NCBI GenBank assembly: GCA_009923375.1
Contig: RFTO01000033.1
Coordinates: forward strand, 1 to 9,720
Reading direction: 5' to 3'
DNA length: 9,720 nucleotides
Origin: Actinomycetota bacterium
GTDB lineage: Bacteria; Actinomycetota; Actinomycetes; S36-B12; UBA5976
Under the pieces are notes generated by a model. It searched no databases. It had not been told where the DNA came from and worked only from the letters and a program-made list of their open reading frames with translations. A program made the translations under genes and the position numbers. Shown in pieces: positions 1-5,921 of this stretch. Every line of letters begins with the position of its first letter. Within the stretch, counting starts at the first letter, position 1.

Positions 1-90
1 GCACTCCCCGAGGCGGCCCAGCCACGCACCGATCAGCCCAGACAACTCAGCGACGCTGGCGGGGGCTTCTTCAGTGAACCGGCTTGACAC
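1..90 (-). CDS. xseA: Exodeoxyribonuclease VII large subunit, N-terminal fragment (runs off window)
   Basis: Only the first 30 codons are inside the window, read leftward from a GTG at 90-88. The visible protein begins VSSRFTEEAP and continues SVAELSGLIGAWLGRLGEC. This resembles the start of actinobacterial XseA, where a short Pro/Glu-rich leader is followed by the first helix of the OB-fold DNA-binding domain (V..LI..W..RLG pattern). XseA with XseB forms exonuclease VII, a cytoplasmic nuclease that degrades single-stranded DNA in both directions. The divergent position next to ispH matches Rv1108c/Rv1110 in Mycobacterium tuberculosis and supports the call. GTG 90 is the only start in this frame: an in-frame TAG lies at 118-120, and only ACG, GAC, TCG, GCG, CTT, ACG, CTT, GCC and GAC codons lie between. 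There is no Shine-Dalgarno sequence. The call rests on a short fragment plus gene order. Confidence 0.72.
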   Translation of the reverse strand, partial: MSSRFTEEAPASVAELSGLIGAWLGRLGEC

Positions 91-97
91 GTCGGCA

Positions 98-103
98 AGC
101 GTA
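98..103 (-). promoter_or_regulatory. Probable -10 element of a leaderless xseA promoter
   Basis: On the reverse strand TACGCT (103 to 98) fits the actinobacterial TANNNT -10 pattern. It sits exactly 7 nt before the xseA GTG at 90, which would put the transcription start on the start codon. No Shine-Dalgarno sequence is present, which agrees with a leaderless message. The -35 position, about 121-126, is unremarkable and overlaps the opposing ispH -10 element. Confidence 0.5.
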
Positions 104-118
104 AGCGCCGAGTCCGTC

Positions 119-124
119 TAGACT
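119..124 (+). promoter_or_regulatory. Probable -10 element of a leaderless ispH promoter
   Basis: TAGACT fits TANNNT and is followed by exactly 7 nt (CGTCATC) before the ispH GTG at 132. This is the spacing expected when transcription begins at the start codon. No Shine-Dalgarno sequence precedes the gene. The -35 position for a 17-nt spacer (96-101) is poor and lies on the xseA -10 element, so the two divergent promoters probably exclude each other. Confidence 0.55.
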
Positions 125-131
125 CGTCATC

Positions 132-1115
132 GTGACCCCCGCTCAGACAACTTCTGCTCCGCGACCCCGCAAGGTGCTGCTTGCCACACCACGTGGCTAC
201 TGCGCCGGGGTGGACCGTGCCGTCGAAACAGTCGAGAAGGCGCTGCAGCTTTATGGTGCGCCCGTGTATGTCCGCAAGGAGATTGTGCACAACCGCTATG
301 TCGTGAGCCGCCTGCAGGATCTCGGCGCGATCTTCGTGGAGGAGAACGCCGAGGTGCCGGAGGGCTCCGTTGTTGTCTTCAGCGCCCACGGTGTTGCTCC
401 CGAGGTGCACACCCAGGCAGAAGAGCGCAATTTGCGAGCGATTGACGCCACCTGCCCGCTAGTGACGAAGGTGCACCAGGAGGCGCGCAGATTCGCCAGC
501 GACGGCTTCCAGATTCTCCTCATCGGCCACGAAGGCCATGAGGAAGTCATTGGCACGGCTGGTGAGGCCCCAGATCACATCACTCTGGTGGATAGCCCCG
601 ATCACGTCAATGACATTGTCATCGATGAAGACAAGCCCGTTGCCTGGCTCTCGCAGACGACGTTAAGTGTGGATGAAACTCTGGAGACCGTCGCTCGTTT
701 GAAGACGCGATTCCCAGGTTTGATCGATCCGCCCAGCGATGACATCTGCTACGCAACCCAGAATCGCCAGCAGGCAGTCAAGGAAATCGCCGCACTCAGC
801 GACTTAGTCATCGTCGTCGGCTCAGCTAACTCGTCCAACTCGGTGCGACTCGTGGAGGTGGCGCTGGATGCCGGCGCAAAGACCGCGCACCGCGTCGACT
901 TCGCCTCTGAAATCGACCCAGCCTGGCTCGAAGGTGTCAGCACAATCGGCGTCACCAGCGGGGCCAGTGTTCCTGAGGAACTCGTGCAGCAGGTGCTCGT
1001 CTACCTCGCAGAAGCTGGATGGACAGATGTTGAGAACTCAATCGCGGTTGAGGAGCATCAGGTGTTCGCATTGCCGCCGACCTTGCGCAAAGCGATGAAG
1101 GCCGCGGGGCTTTAA
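132..1115 (+). CDS. ispH: 4-hydroxy-3-methylbut-2-enyl diphosphate reductase
   Basis: This is the terminal enzyme of the MEP isoprenoid pathway. It is a cytoplasmic [4Fe-4S] protein that reduces HMBPP to isopentenyl and dimethylallyl diphosphate. The 327-residue protein has all the family's key residues. The three cluster-binding cysteines are C24 (PRGYCAG), C108 (DATCPLV) and C206 (DICYATQNRQ). The substrate-pocket residues are H53 (EIVHN), H86 (SAHGV), H136 and E138 (GHEGHEEVIGT), T176 (SQTTLSV) and the SSNS motif near residues 234-237. A TSGAS motif follows in the third repeat-like domain. Length is typical (about 310-340). The GTG at 132 gives a short N-terminal tail before the first beta strand (KVLLATPRGYC) and fits the leaderless promoter. 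The gene corresponds to M. tuberculosis lytB2. It ends 49 bp before the stop of the convergent DUF6542 gene. Confidence 0.97.
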   Translation: MTPAQTTSAPRPRKVLLATPRGYCAGVDRAVETVEKALQLYGAPVYVRKEIVHNRYVVSRLQDLGAIFVEENAEVPEGSVVVFSAHGVAPEVHTQAEERNLRAIDATCPLVTKVHQEARRFASDGFQILLIGHEGHEEVIGTAGEAPDHITLVDSPDHVNDIVIDEDKPVAWLSQTTLSVDETLETVARLKTRFPGLIDPPSDDICYATQNRQQAVKEIAALSDLVIVVGSANSSNSVRLVEVALDAGAKTAHRVDFASEIDPAWLEGVSTIGVTSGASVPEELVQQVLVYLAEAGWTDVENSIAVEEHQVFALPPTLRKAMKAAGL

Positions 1116-1164
1116 TCCACTGCTTTCCTAAATATTGCCTTGTTTGACAGCACGCCTGAGGTAA

Positions 1165-1998
1165 TCAGGTGACGATGTGGGCGCGCCGCGAGGTGATGAA
1201 GCCGATAGCCCACACACAGGCAGTTCCACCGAAGATCCACCAACCGTTGTCGCCAAGCACCTGCAAAATCGTGATTAATTCGCGGGTGAGCAGGCTTCCC
1301 GCAGTCGGCGCAACCATCTGCCCGGGCAGGAGTGCGCATAACAGCCAAGCAGTCGGCAGCGCAAACACCGCTACCTTCGCCTCGGTTGGCGGCAAAGCAA
1401 GAGTGCAACCCATCGCGGCGAGGATGGACAAGATCGCAGTCAGCATTCCGATGGAATCGGAGATGAGTGCCTCGAGAGTGCCAGCTGCAAGTGTCACAGC
1501 CACGATGATCACCACCGCTGCCCGCAAGTGAATCGTTAAACCGTCAGTGGACAGCCCCCGCTTGCGTTTGGCAGCCTCGTTCGCCGCGCCCGCTCGCAAG
1601 GCGGCAAGGCCGGTGACCACCGAGGCTGCCTGCGCGGTGGAACCGGGGCTCACATCCTGAGAGTGGGCAGCCGCCGGACTTTCGGCGGTGTGGTGTTGCG
1701 GCACCGGGTCGCTCGTTGAATCGAGTATCTCAACAGCTGCCAGTAGCCGGTCAAAGTCATCACGCTCGCCGGCTAAGTCCGCCGCCTCAGCGCTTAGTTG
1801 CGCAGCTGCAAGGGAGTCGAGGTGTTGCTGATCGAGTGTCGGTTCCTGGGTGCTAAAAAGGTGGTTGAAGGCGCCAAGTTCGTCGACTACATGATCGGCA
1901 GGGTCCATCAAGGACTGCTGCGGCTCACGCGCAATCTCTGCACTCTCTGCTTGAGCGCCTGTGGCACCTGCAGAACGGAACAACCGGCCTTCCTTCAT
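1165..1998 (-). CDS. DUF6542-type membrane protein of unknown function
   Basis: The protein has 277 residues. Residues 1-155 are hydrophilic and rich in Ala, Glu, Asp, Gln and Ser, with no recognisable domain and probably cytoplasmic and disordered. A basic stretch (AKRKRG, about 143-148) precedes four membrane helices near 158-178, 182-202, 208-225 and 252-269. The C-terminal half has the look of the actinobacterial DUF6542 family. The position between ispH and ychF on the opposite strand equals Rv1111c in M. tuberculosis, which supports the assignment. No function is known to me. I chose the ATG at 1998 because a TANNNT element lies 8 nt before it. A second in-frame ATG at 1908 (MDPADHV) has no Shine-Dalgarno sequence and would remove 30 poorly structured residues, so the true start could be either. 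It is convergent with ispH and divergent from ychF. Confidence 0.8.
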   Translation of the reverse strand: MKEGRLFRSAGATGAQAESAEIAREPQQSLMDPADHVVDELGAFNHLFSTQEPTLDQQHLDSLAAAQLSAEAADLAGERDDFDRLLAAVEILDSTSDPVPQHHTAESPAAAHSQDVSPGSTAQAASVVTGLAALRAGAANEAAKRKRGLSTDGLTIHLRAAVVIIVAVTLAAGTLEALISDSIGMLTAILSILAAMGCTLALPPTEAKVAVFALPTAWLLCALLPGQMVAPTAGSLLTRELITILQVLGDNGWWIFGGTACVWAIGFITSRRAHIVT

Positions 1999-2006
1999 GG
2001 GGCAAG

Positions 2007-2012
2007 AGCCTA
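2007..2012 (-). promoter_or_regulatory. Probable -10 element for the DUF6542 gene
   Basis: Reverse-strand TAGGCT (2012 to 2007) fits TANNNT and is 8 nt before the ATG at 1998. There is no Shine-Dalgarno sequence. This suggests a leaderless or almost leaderless transcript and supports the longer start. No clear -35 element was seen. Confidence 0.42.
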
Positions 2013-2046
2013 CGCGCCCGAAGTCCGGTGATGGCTACATGACTCC

Positions 2047-2052
2047 TACAGT
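2047..2052 (+). promoter_or_regulatory. Probable -10 element of a leaderless ychF promoter
   Basis: TACAGT fits TANNNT and is followed by 6 nt (TACCCC) before the ychF GTG at 2059. The gene has no Shine-Dalgarno sequence and no other usable in-frame start (a TGA lies upstream at 2029). The 60-bp divergent region 1999-2058 therefore carries one such element for each neighbour. Confidence 0.45.
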
Positions 2053-2058
2053 TACCCC

Positions 2059-3132
2059 GTGGCCCTTACCGTCGGAATTGTCGGCCTGCCCAATGTCGGC
2101 AAGTCAACATTGTTCAATGCACTCACCAAGTCGGATGTCCTCGCTGCGAATTACCCCTTCGCGACGATCGAGCCGAACACTGGCGTTGTGCCGGTGCCTG
2201 ATGCCCGGTTGGAGGTGCTCGCCGAGATCTTCACCTCCGAGCGGGTCCTGCCCGCCACCGTCACATTCGTGGACATCGCAGGAATCGTTCGCGGCGCAAG
2301 TGAAGGGGAGGGGCTGGGCAACAAGTTCCTCGCGAACATTCGCGAAGCGGAGGCAATCTGCCAAGTTGTCCGCGTGTTCGAGGATCCAGAAGTAATTCAC
2401 GTGGATGGACGCGTCTCACCTGCAGATGACATCGAGACCATCGCAACGGAATTGATCTTGGCTGATTTGCAGACGCTGGAGAAAGCGCTGCCGAGAATCC
2501 AGAAAGAGGTGCGACTAAACAAAGAGCGTGCCGGTCTCCTGGAGGAAGTTGAAAAGGCTCAGAAAGCACTCGATGCAGGCACAACAGTCTTCGCAGCCGG
2601 CTTGGACATGGCCATACTGCGCGAGTTGTTCCTACTGACGGCTAAGCCCTTCATCTACGTCTTCAATGTCGATGAGGCCGCAATGATGGACCCAGCCAAG
2701 CGAGATGAACTTTCAACTCTCGTGGCCCCAGCCCCAGCAGTGTTCTTAGATGCAAAGCTGGAGAGCGAGCTTGTCGAGCTGGATGATGCGGATGCCAAGG
2801 AGCTGCTGGAATCAGTCGGTCAGAGTGAGCCAGGACTTCACGTACTCGCCCGAACAGCATTCGATGCACTTGGTTTGCAAACCTATCTGACGGCCGGCCC
2901 CAAGGAAGCGCGGGCGTGGACGATCTCAGTGGGTGCGAAGGCGCCACAAGCAGCGGGAGTCATTCACACCGACTTTGAGAAGGGTTTCATCAAAGCAGAG
3001 GTGGTGTCCTTCGTAGATTTGGTGGAGTGTGGTTCCATCGCAGAGGCGCGCTCACGTGGGAAGGCCCGCATCGAGGGTAAGGAATACGTGATGGCCGACG
3101 GCGATGTTGTGGAGTTCCGCTTCAACGTCTAG
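2059..3132 (+). CDS. ychF: Redox-regulated ATPase YchF (OLA1/Obg-related P-loop protein)
   Basis: This is a 357-residue member of the universally conserved YchF/OLA1 family, a cytoplasmic P-loop protein. It is related to Obg GTPases but prefers ATP, and it associates with ribosomes and stress responses. The G1 loop is GLPNVGKST at 9-17. The switch I region around TIEPNTGVV (36-44) is typical of the family. G3 is DIAG at 72-75, followed by the glycine-rich IVRGASEGEGLGNKFL segment. The G4 position reads NVDE (203-206), the family's NxxE in place of NKxD, which underlies its ATP preference. A helical coiled-coil insert spans about 125-175. The C-terminal TGS-like domain (about 273-357) contains DFEKGFIKAEV and ends DGDVVEFRFNV, the usual ending. 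All motifs are intact. The GTG start places the G1 loop at the usual distance from the N-terminus. The gene is likely monocistronic. Confidence 0.97.
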   Translation: MALTVGIVGLPNVGKSTLFNALTKSDVLAANYPFATIEPNTGVVPVPDARLEVLAEIFTSERVLPATVTFVDIAGIVRGASEGEGLGNKFLANIREAEAICQVVRVFEDPEVIHVDGRVSPADDIETIATELILADLQTLEKALPRIQKEVRLNKERAGLLEEVEKAQKALDAGTTVFAAGLDMAILRELFLLTAKPFIYVFNVDEAAMMDPAKRDELSTLVAPAPAVFLDAKLESELVELDDADAKELLESVGQSEPGLHVLARTAFDALGLQTYLTAGPKEARAWTISVGAKAPQAAGVIHTDFEKGFIKAEVVSFVDLVECGSIAEARSRGKARIEGKEYVMADGDVVEFRFNV

Positions 3133-3543
3133 TTTTGATTGTGCCGCTAGCGGCTGGGCAGGCGCTCTCCAACCTTGGGCTCCGTCTTTTGAAGAATGAA
3201 TCAGCTTCGCAACGTCTCATGAGCCGCCGGTTCAACCTTTAATGTGCAGACTGGGGCCCTTTTGGGCTTGGTTTTCTCAGTCGGCCTGAGTGGATTCGCA
3301 TCCTTGTCTCACCGAATGTTTGGGCAGTACAACCACAACGTGTATTGGTCGCTGAAGGTGTGGCTTATCGAGATAAGTCAGGATGCGCTCGGGTTGGCTG
3401 TCGCAGGTGCAATCCTTGGGGCCTGGCTTTAGCAGTTCACCTATGCGGCGGGGTAGCCGGGGAATGGTGGAAACAAACCCTCGTCCATAGAAGATTCTCG
3501 CAGCCGTGCTACTTCCTTTTGGCAACACCGCCAACAAGAACGA
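3133..3543. other. Sparse interval between ychF and pstS
   Basis: These 411 bases lie between the ychF and pstS stop codons, which converge here. The only plausible gene is the small membrane protein at 3244-3432. A 12-bp perfect palindrome (GCCGCTAGCGGC, 3143-3154) sits 11 bp after the ychF stop, but it lacks a loop and a T-run. A short hairpin TTGGC/GCCAA (3519-3534 region) follows pstS on the reverse strand, without a T-run. I see no tRNA, repeat array, insertion sequence or clear intrinsic terminator. Confidence 0.5.
3244..3432 (+). CDS. Possible small two-helix membrane protein, hypothetical
   Basis: This 62-residue reading frame starts with GTG 24 nt after an in-frame stop. The product has two hydrophobic stretches, at about residues 4-22 and 48-62, joined by a polar and aromatic middle (RMFGQYNHNVYWSLKVW). 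Both stretches carry spaced glycines (G4, G8, G14, G17 and G50, G55, G59) of the kind that lets small helices pack in a membrane. About two thirds of third codon positions are G or C, similar to the neighbours, which mildly favours coding. Against it: there is no Shine-Dalgarno sequence, no TANNNT element at leaderless spacing, and I recognise no family. It may be a genuine small membrane peptide or a chance frame. A later start at M25 (ATG 3316) would leave a single helix. Confidence 0.33.
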   Translation: MQTGALLGLVFSVGLSGFASLSHRMFGQYNHNVYWSLKVWLIEISQDALGLAVAGAILGAWL

Positions 3544-5109
3544 TTATTTCTGAAGTAGCGATCGCTTGCGGCGGCGAACAGCTGCGTACATCAGTGGCGC
3601 GAGTAAAACTAATGAGACAACGATGCCGGCCCAGGTCAGAGTTGTTCCTGCATTTGAGTGAACGACAATTGCTGTCGGCTCGGCATTGGAGTAGACGCCA
3701 GGATTTGTGCCAGTGCCGCCAGTTCCCGTGACTGCGCCGGTGCCCGTGCCTGTGTCTGCTCCAGTCCCTGCCCCATTAGTCGGGGCTGTGGTCTCGCCTG
3801 GTGTTGACGTCCCGGTGCCTTGCGTCCCGGTGTTCGTGGTCGTTCCTGTAGTTCCGCCGGTGGTTCCGGCCGAGGCACCGTAAGCCAATGAGCCACGCAG
3901 CATGTCCGCACCTGCCCCAAGGTCGCCAGTCATCTGCGGGTTCTTGCAGTTCGCAGCCGTCGGCTCAGCTGTCACCGCAGGGTGCCCAGCTGGGAGTGCC
4001 TTAACAGCGTCATAGACGATGCTGATGAGGTTCTTCGGCAAGGGGGAGTAGCCGAGTAGCGACGCGCTTGCCTGGCCATCGCAGGCGAAGTAGAGCATGA
4101 ATTTCCCGAGCACCGCGCTCTTGTCAGGCGACAGACCGAGATCTTTCGCATCCGCACTGGCCTTCGGGACGATCATGTAGGAGTAGCTGGAAATCGGATA
4201 CGCCAGCGGATTCGCATTGGTGTAAACACTTCCGAGATTCTGTGTGCGATCGCTATTCAGAGTCGCCGCCTTCAGCGCGGTGGATACAGCGTGCGAAGTT
4301 GGCAGCACAAACTTGCCGGAGTGGTTCTCCACTGCTGCCACTGGGAAGTTTCGCTGCACGGCGTAGGCGGATTCAAGGTAGCCGATGGCCCCAAGGCCGA
4401 TGCCTGGTTGAGCGACGTAGTTAGCGATTCCATCAGAACCCGACTGGCCGATTAGCGGATCGATAAGCGGGTAGTTGGATACCGGCACATTTGAATCGAG
4501 AGCATTTGCTTTGGCGAACGGATTCCAAAGGCTTGGGACTTCGTGCTTCAGGAACGCCGCGAATTGCGCCGATGTGCCAGAGCCATCTGAGCGCACAACC
4601 GGGATCACCGGCGTGTGCGGGAGTGCCTTGCCGTAATCATCGACAACACGTTTGTCATCCCAGAAGCGAATCTTGCCGGTGAATATCCCGGCCACTGTGG
4701 TTGGCGACAGACGCAAATCGCGGATTTGCCGACCGGCTGAGTCTTTGAGGTTGTACATCAACGCGGTTCCACCAGCGACAATCGGAAGGTATTGATAAGC
4801 GCGGTGGTGCACCGACAGTCTGTACACCTCGTCGGGTAGGAACGGGATCTCCGAGACCGCGAAATCCGTCTGCTCAGGCAACGAGATGAAACGCTCGCGG
4901 CCGGCCGATGACCCGACGGTGTTGTAGTTAACGCTGAGCCCGCGCGAGTTGCTGACATCTGCACGCCACTGGTCGATCGCCACCGCCGACCAGGTGGAGC
5001 CAGCGCCGTTGATGGTCGTGGTGTCAGCGAAGGCGGCAGTCGCAAACGTTCCACACAGCAAAGTGGCAACTAGCGCCTTTAGTGTGCGCTTTGGTGCGCG
5101 GGAAATCAT
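3544..5109 (-). CDS. pstS: Membrane-anchored phosphate ABC transporter substrate-binding protein
   Basis: This is the extracytoplasmic phosphate-binding component of the Pst importer. The 521-residue protein starts with a signal peptide (basic RAPKR, hydrophobic 10-25, likely cleavage after AFA28). C19 follows Leu rather than Gly/Ala/Ser, so this is not a lipobox. The PstS domain spans about 30-380. It has GAGSTW (35-40), YNTVGSSAG (62-70), DFAVSE (82-87), GIFTGKIRFWDD (141-152), RSDGSGTS (173-180), SGSDGIANYV (223-232), IGYLESAYA (242-250) and LGYSPLP (352-358). The E. coli ligand residues Arg135, Asp137, Ser139, Gly140 and Thr141 are kept; Asp56 is Glu87 and Phe11 is Trp40. Residues 412-471 are a Thr/Gly-rich linker. 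A membrane helix at about 493-511 and RRRKR form the C-terminus, with no LPXTG motif. The ATG overlaps the pstB stop (TGATG), and GGGAAGG lies 8 nt upstream. It is much longer than the usual 320-370 residues. Confidence 0.93.
   Translation of the reverse strand: MISRAPKRTLKALVATLLCGTFATAAFADTTTINGAGSTWSAVAIDQWRADVSNSRGLSVNYNTVGSSAGRERFISLPEQTDFAVSEIPFLPDEVYRLSVHHRAYQYLPIVAGGTALMYNLKDSAGRQIRDLRLSPTTVAGIFTGKIRFWDDKRVVDDYGKALPHTPVIPVVRSDGSGTSAQFAAFLKHEVPSLWNPFAKANALDSNVPVSNYPLIDPLIGQSGSDGIANYVAQPGIGLGAIGYLESAYAVQRNFPVAAVENHSGKFVLPTSHAVSTALKAATLNSDRTQNLGSVYTNANPLAYPISSYSYMIVPKASADAKDLGLSPDKSAVLGKFMLYFACDGQASASLLGYSPLPKNLISIVYDAVKALPAGHPAVTAEPTAANCKNPQMTGDLGAGADMLRGSLAYGASAGTTGGTTGTTTNTGTQGTGTSTPGETTAPTNGAGTGADTGTGTGAVTGTGGTGTNPGVYSNAEPTAIVVHSNAGTTLTWAGIVVSLVLLAPLMYAAVRRRKRSLLQK
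3697..3876 (-). repeat. Thr/Gly low-complexity linker within pstS
   Basis: This stretch encodes residues 412-471 of PstS, about 60 residues made mostly of Thr and Gly with some Ala, Asn, Pro and Ser (for example GTGTGAVTGTGGTGT). It is a degenerate dipeptide-type repeat rather than an exact DNA tandem repeat. It probably forms a flexible, possibly glycosylated stalk through the cell wall between the binding domain and the C-terminal membrane helix. Such repeats tend to vary in length between strains. Confidence 0.8.
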
Positions 5110-5921
5110 CAGCCGAACCTTCCCATCACGTAATCCGCGGTTCGCTCATCGCGGGGGTTATTAAAGATGTCCAGAGTGTCGCCAGCCTCGACGATATGTC
5201 CCGGCTGGTTCTCAGCTGCCAGGAAGAAGGCGCACTGCTGAGACACCCGCTGGGCTTGCTGCATGTTATGCGTGACGATGACGATGGTCACGTGATCGCG
5301 AATCTCAGCAATCGTTTCCTCAACCCTCCGTGTGGAGGTGGGGTCTAGTGCCGAGCAAGGCTCGTCCATGAGCAGAACATCGGGGTCCACCGCAAGTGAC
5401 CGCGCGATGCACAGGCGCTGCTGCTGCCCACCGGAGAGCGCGCCACCGGGGGAGTCGAGCCGGTCTTTCACTTCATTCCAGAGGCTCGCGCGACGCAGAG
5501 AAGTCTCAATCACCTCATCAGCATTGGGCACCTTCGTGCCCGTGAGCTTCAGTCCGGACATCACGTTCTCCGCGAGTGTCATTGCTGGGAACGGGTTTGG
5601 CTTCTGGAACACCATTCCGATGCGAGCGCGTGTCTCGGTGGCGCGCATGTGAGCGTCGTAGATGTCCTGCCCATCGAGTAACACATGGCCGGCGAGCTCT
5701 GCGATTGGTACCAACTCGTGCATCCGGTTCAAGACGCGCAGGAATGTGGACTTACCGCACCCTGATGGACCGATCAGCGCTGTCACTGTCTTCGGCTCCA
5801 TCACCAGGTTCACCCTGTCGAGCACTTTGCGCGCACCGAACCAGGCGCTGACATCTTTGGCCTCCAAAGTGCCGCGGGTGGGTGACTCGGAAGGTACGTG
5901 ATGTTGGTTGACGACTGTCAC
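5109..5921 (-). CDS. pstB: Phosphate ABC transporter ATP-binding protein
   Basis: This is the cytoplasmic ATPase that powers phosphate uptake through PstC-PstA. The 270-residue protein has Walker A GPSGCGKST (51-59) and the Q-loop inside the PstB hallmark FQKPNPFP (105-112, Gln106). It also has the signature LSGGQQQR (162-169), Walker B VLLMDEP (182-188), a D-loop SALDP (190-194) and the switch His218 (THN). PstB usually carries T at Walker-B+2 (DEPTSALD); here Cys189 is found (DEPCSALD), a variant also seen in actinobacterial PstB. Length is typical, with a short N-terminal extension of about 15 residues. The GTG start follows the pstA TAA with no gap. GAGGAG lies 7 nt upstream, a good Shine-Dalgarno sequence. 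The stop overlaps the pstS start by one base, so pstS translation is probably coupled to it. Confidence 0.97.
   Translation of the reverse strand: MTVVNQHHVPSESPTRGTLEAKDVSAWFGARKVLDRVNLVMEPKTVTALIGPSGCGKSTFLRVLNRMHELVPIAELAGHVLLDGQDIYDAHMRATETRARIGMVFQKPNPFPAMTLAENVMSGLKLTGTKVPNADEVIETSLRRASLWNEVKDRLDSPGGALSGGQQQRLCIARSLAVDPDVLLMDEPCSALDPTSTRRVEETIAEIRDHVTIVIVTHNMQQAQRVSQQCAFFLAAENQPGHIVEAGDTLDIFNNPRDERTADYVMGRFG

Noticed and set aside
84..89. Perfect TTGACA as a -35 element for ispH
   Set aside because: It lies 29 nt before the ispH -10 hexamer, far beyond the usual 16-18 nt, and overlaps the xseA start codon.
1155..1169. Hairpin CCTGA-GGTAA-TCAGG between the convergent ispH and DUF6542 genes
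   Set aside because: The stem is only 5 bp, it includes the DUF6542 stop codon and has no T-run; it is too weak to call a terminator.
3143..3154. Palindrome GCCGCTAGCGGC as the ychF terminator
   Set aside because: It is a perfect inverted repeat but has no loop of its own and no following T-run, so it is not a convincing intrinsic terminator.
3277..3537. Reverse-strand 86-codon frame after pstS
   Set aside because: The product has no recognisable motif or membrane helix, no ribosome site, and overlaps the more coherent forward frame at 3244-3432.
3515..3540. TTGGC/GCCAA stem after pstS
   Set aside because: A five-pair stem with a six-base loop, followed by AAAAGG rather than T residues on the pstS strand; not an intrinsic terminator.
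5812..5818. Single GTTCACC in pstB (and another near 3435) as further PHO boxes
   Set aside because: Each is an isolated 7-nt match without a second unit at 11-nt spacing; such matches are expected by chance.
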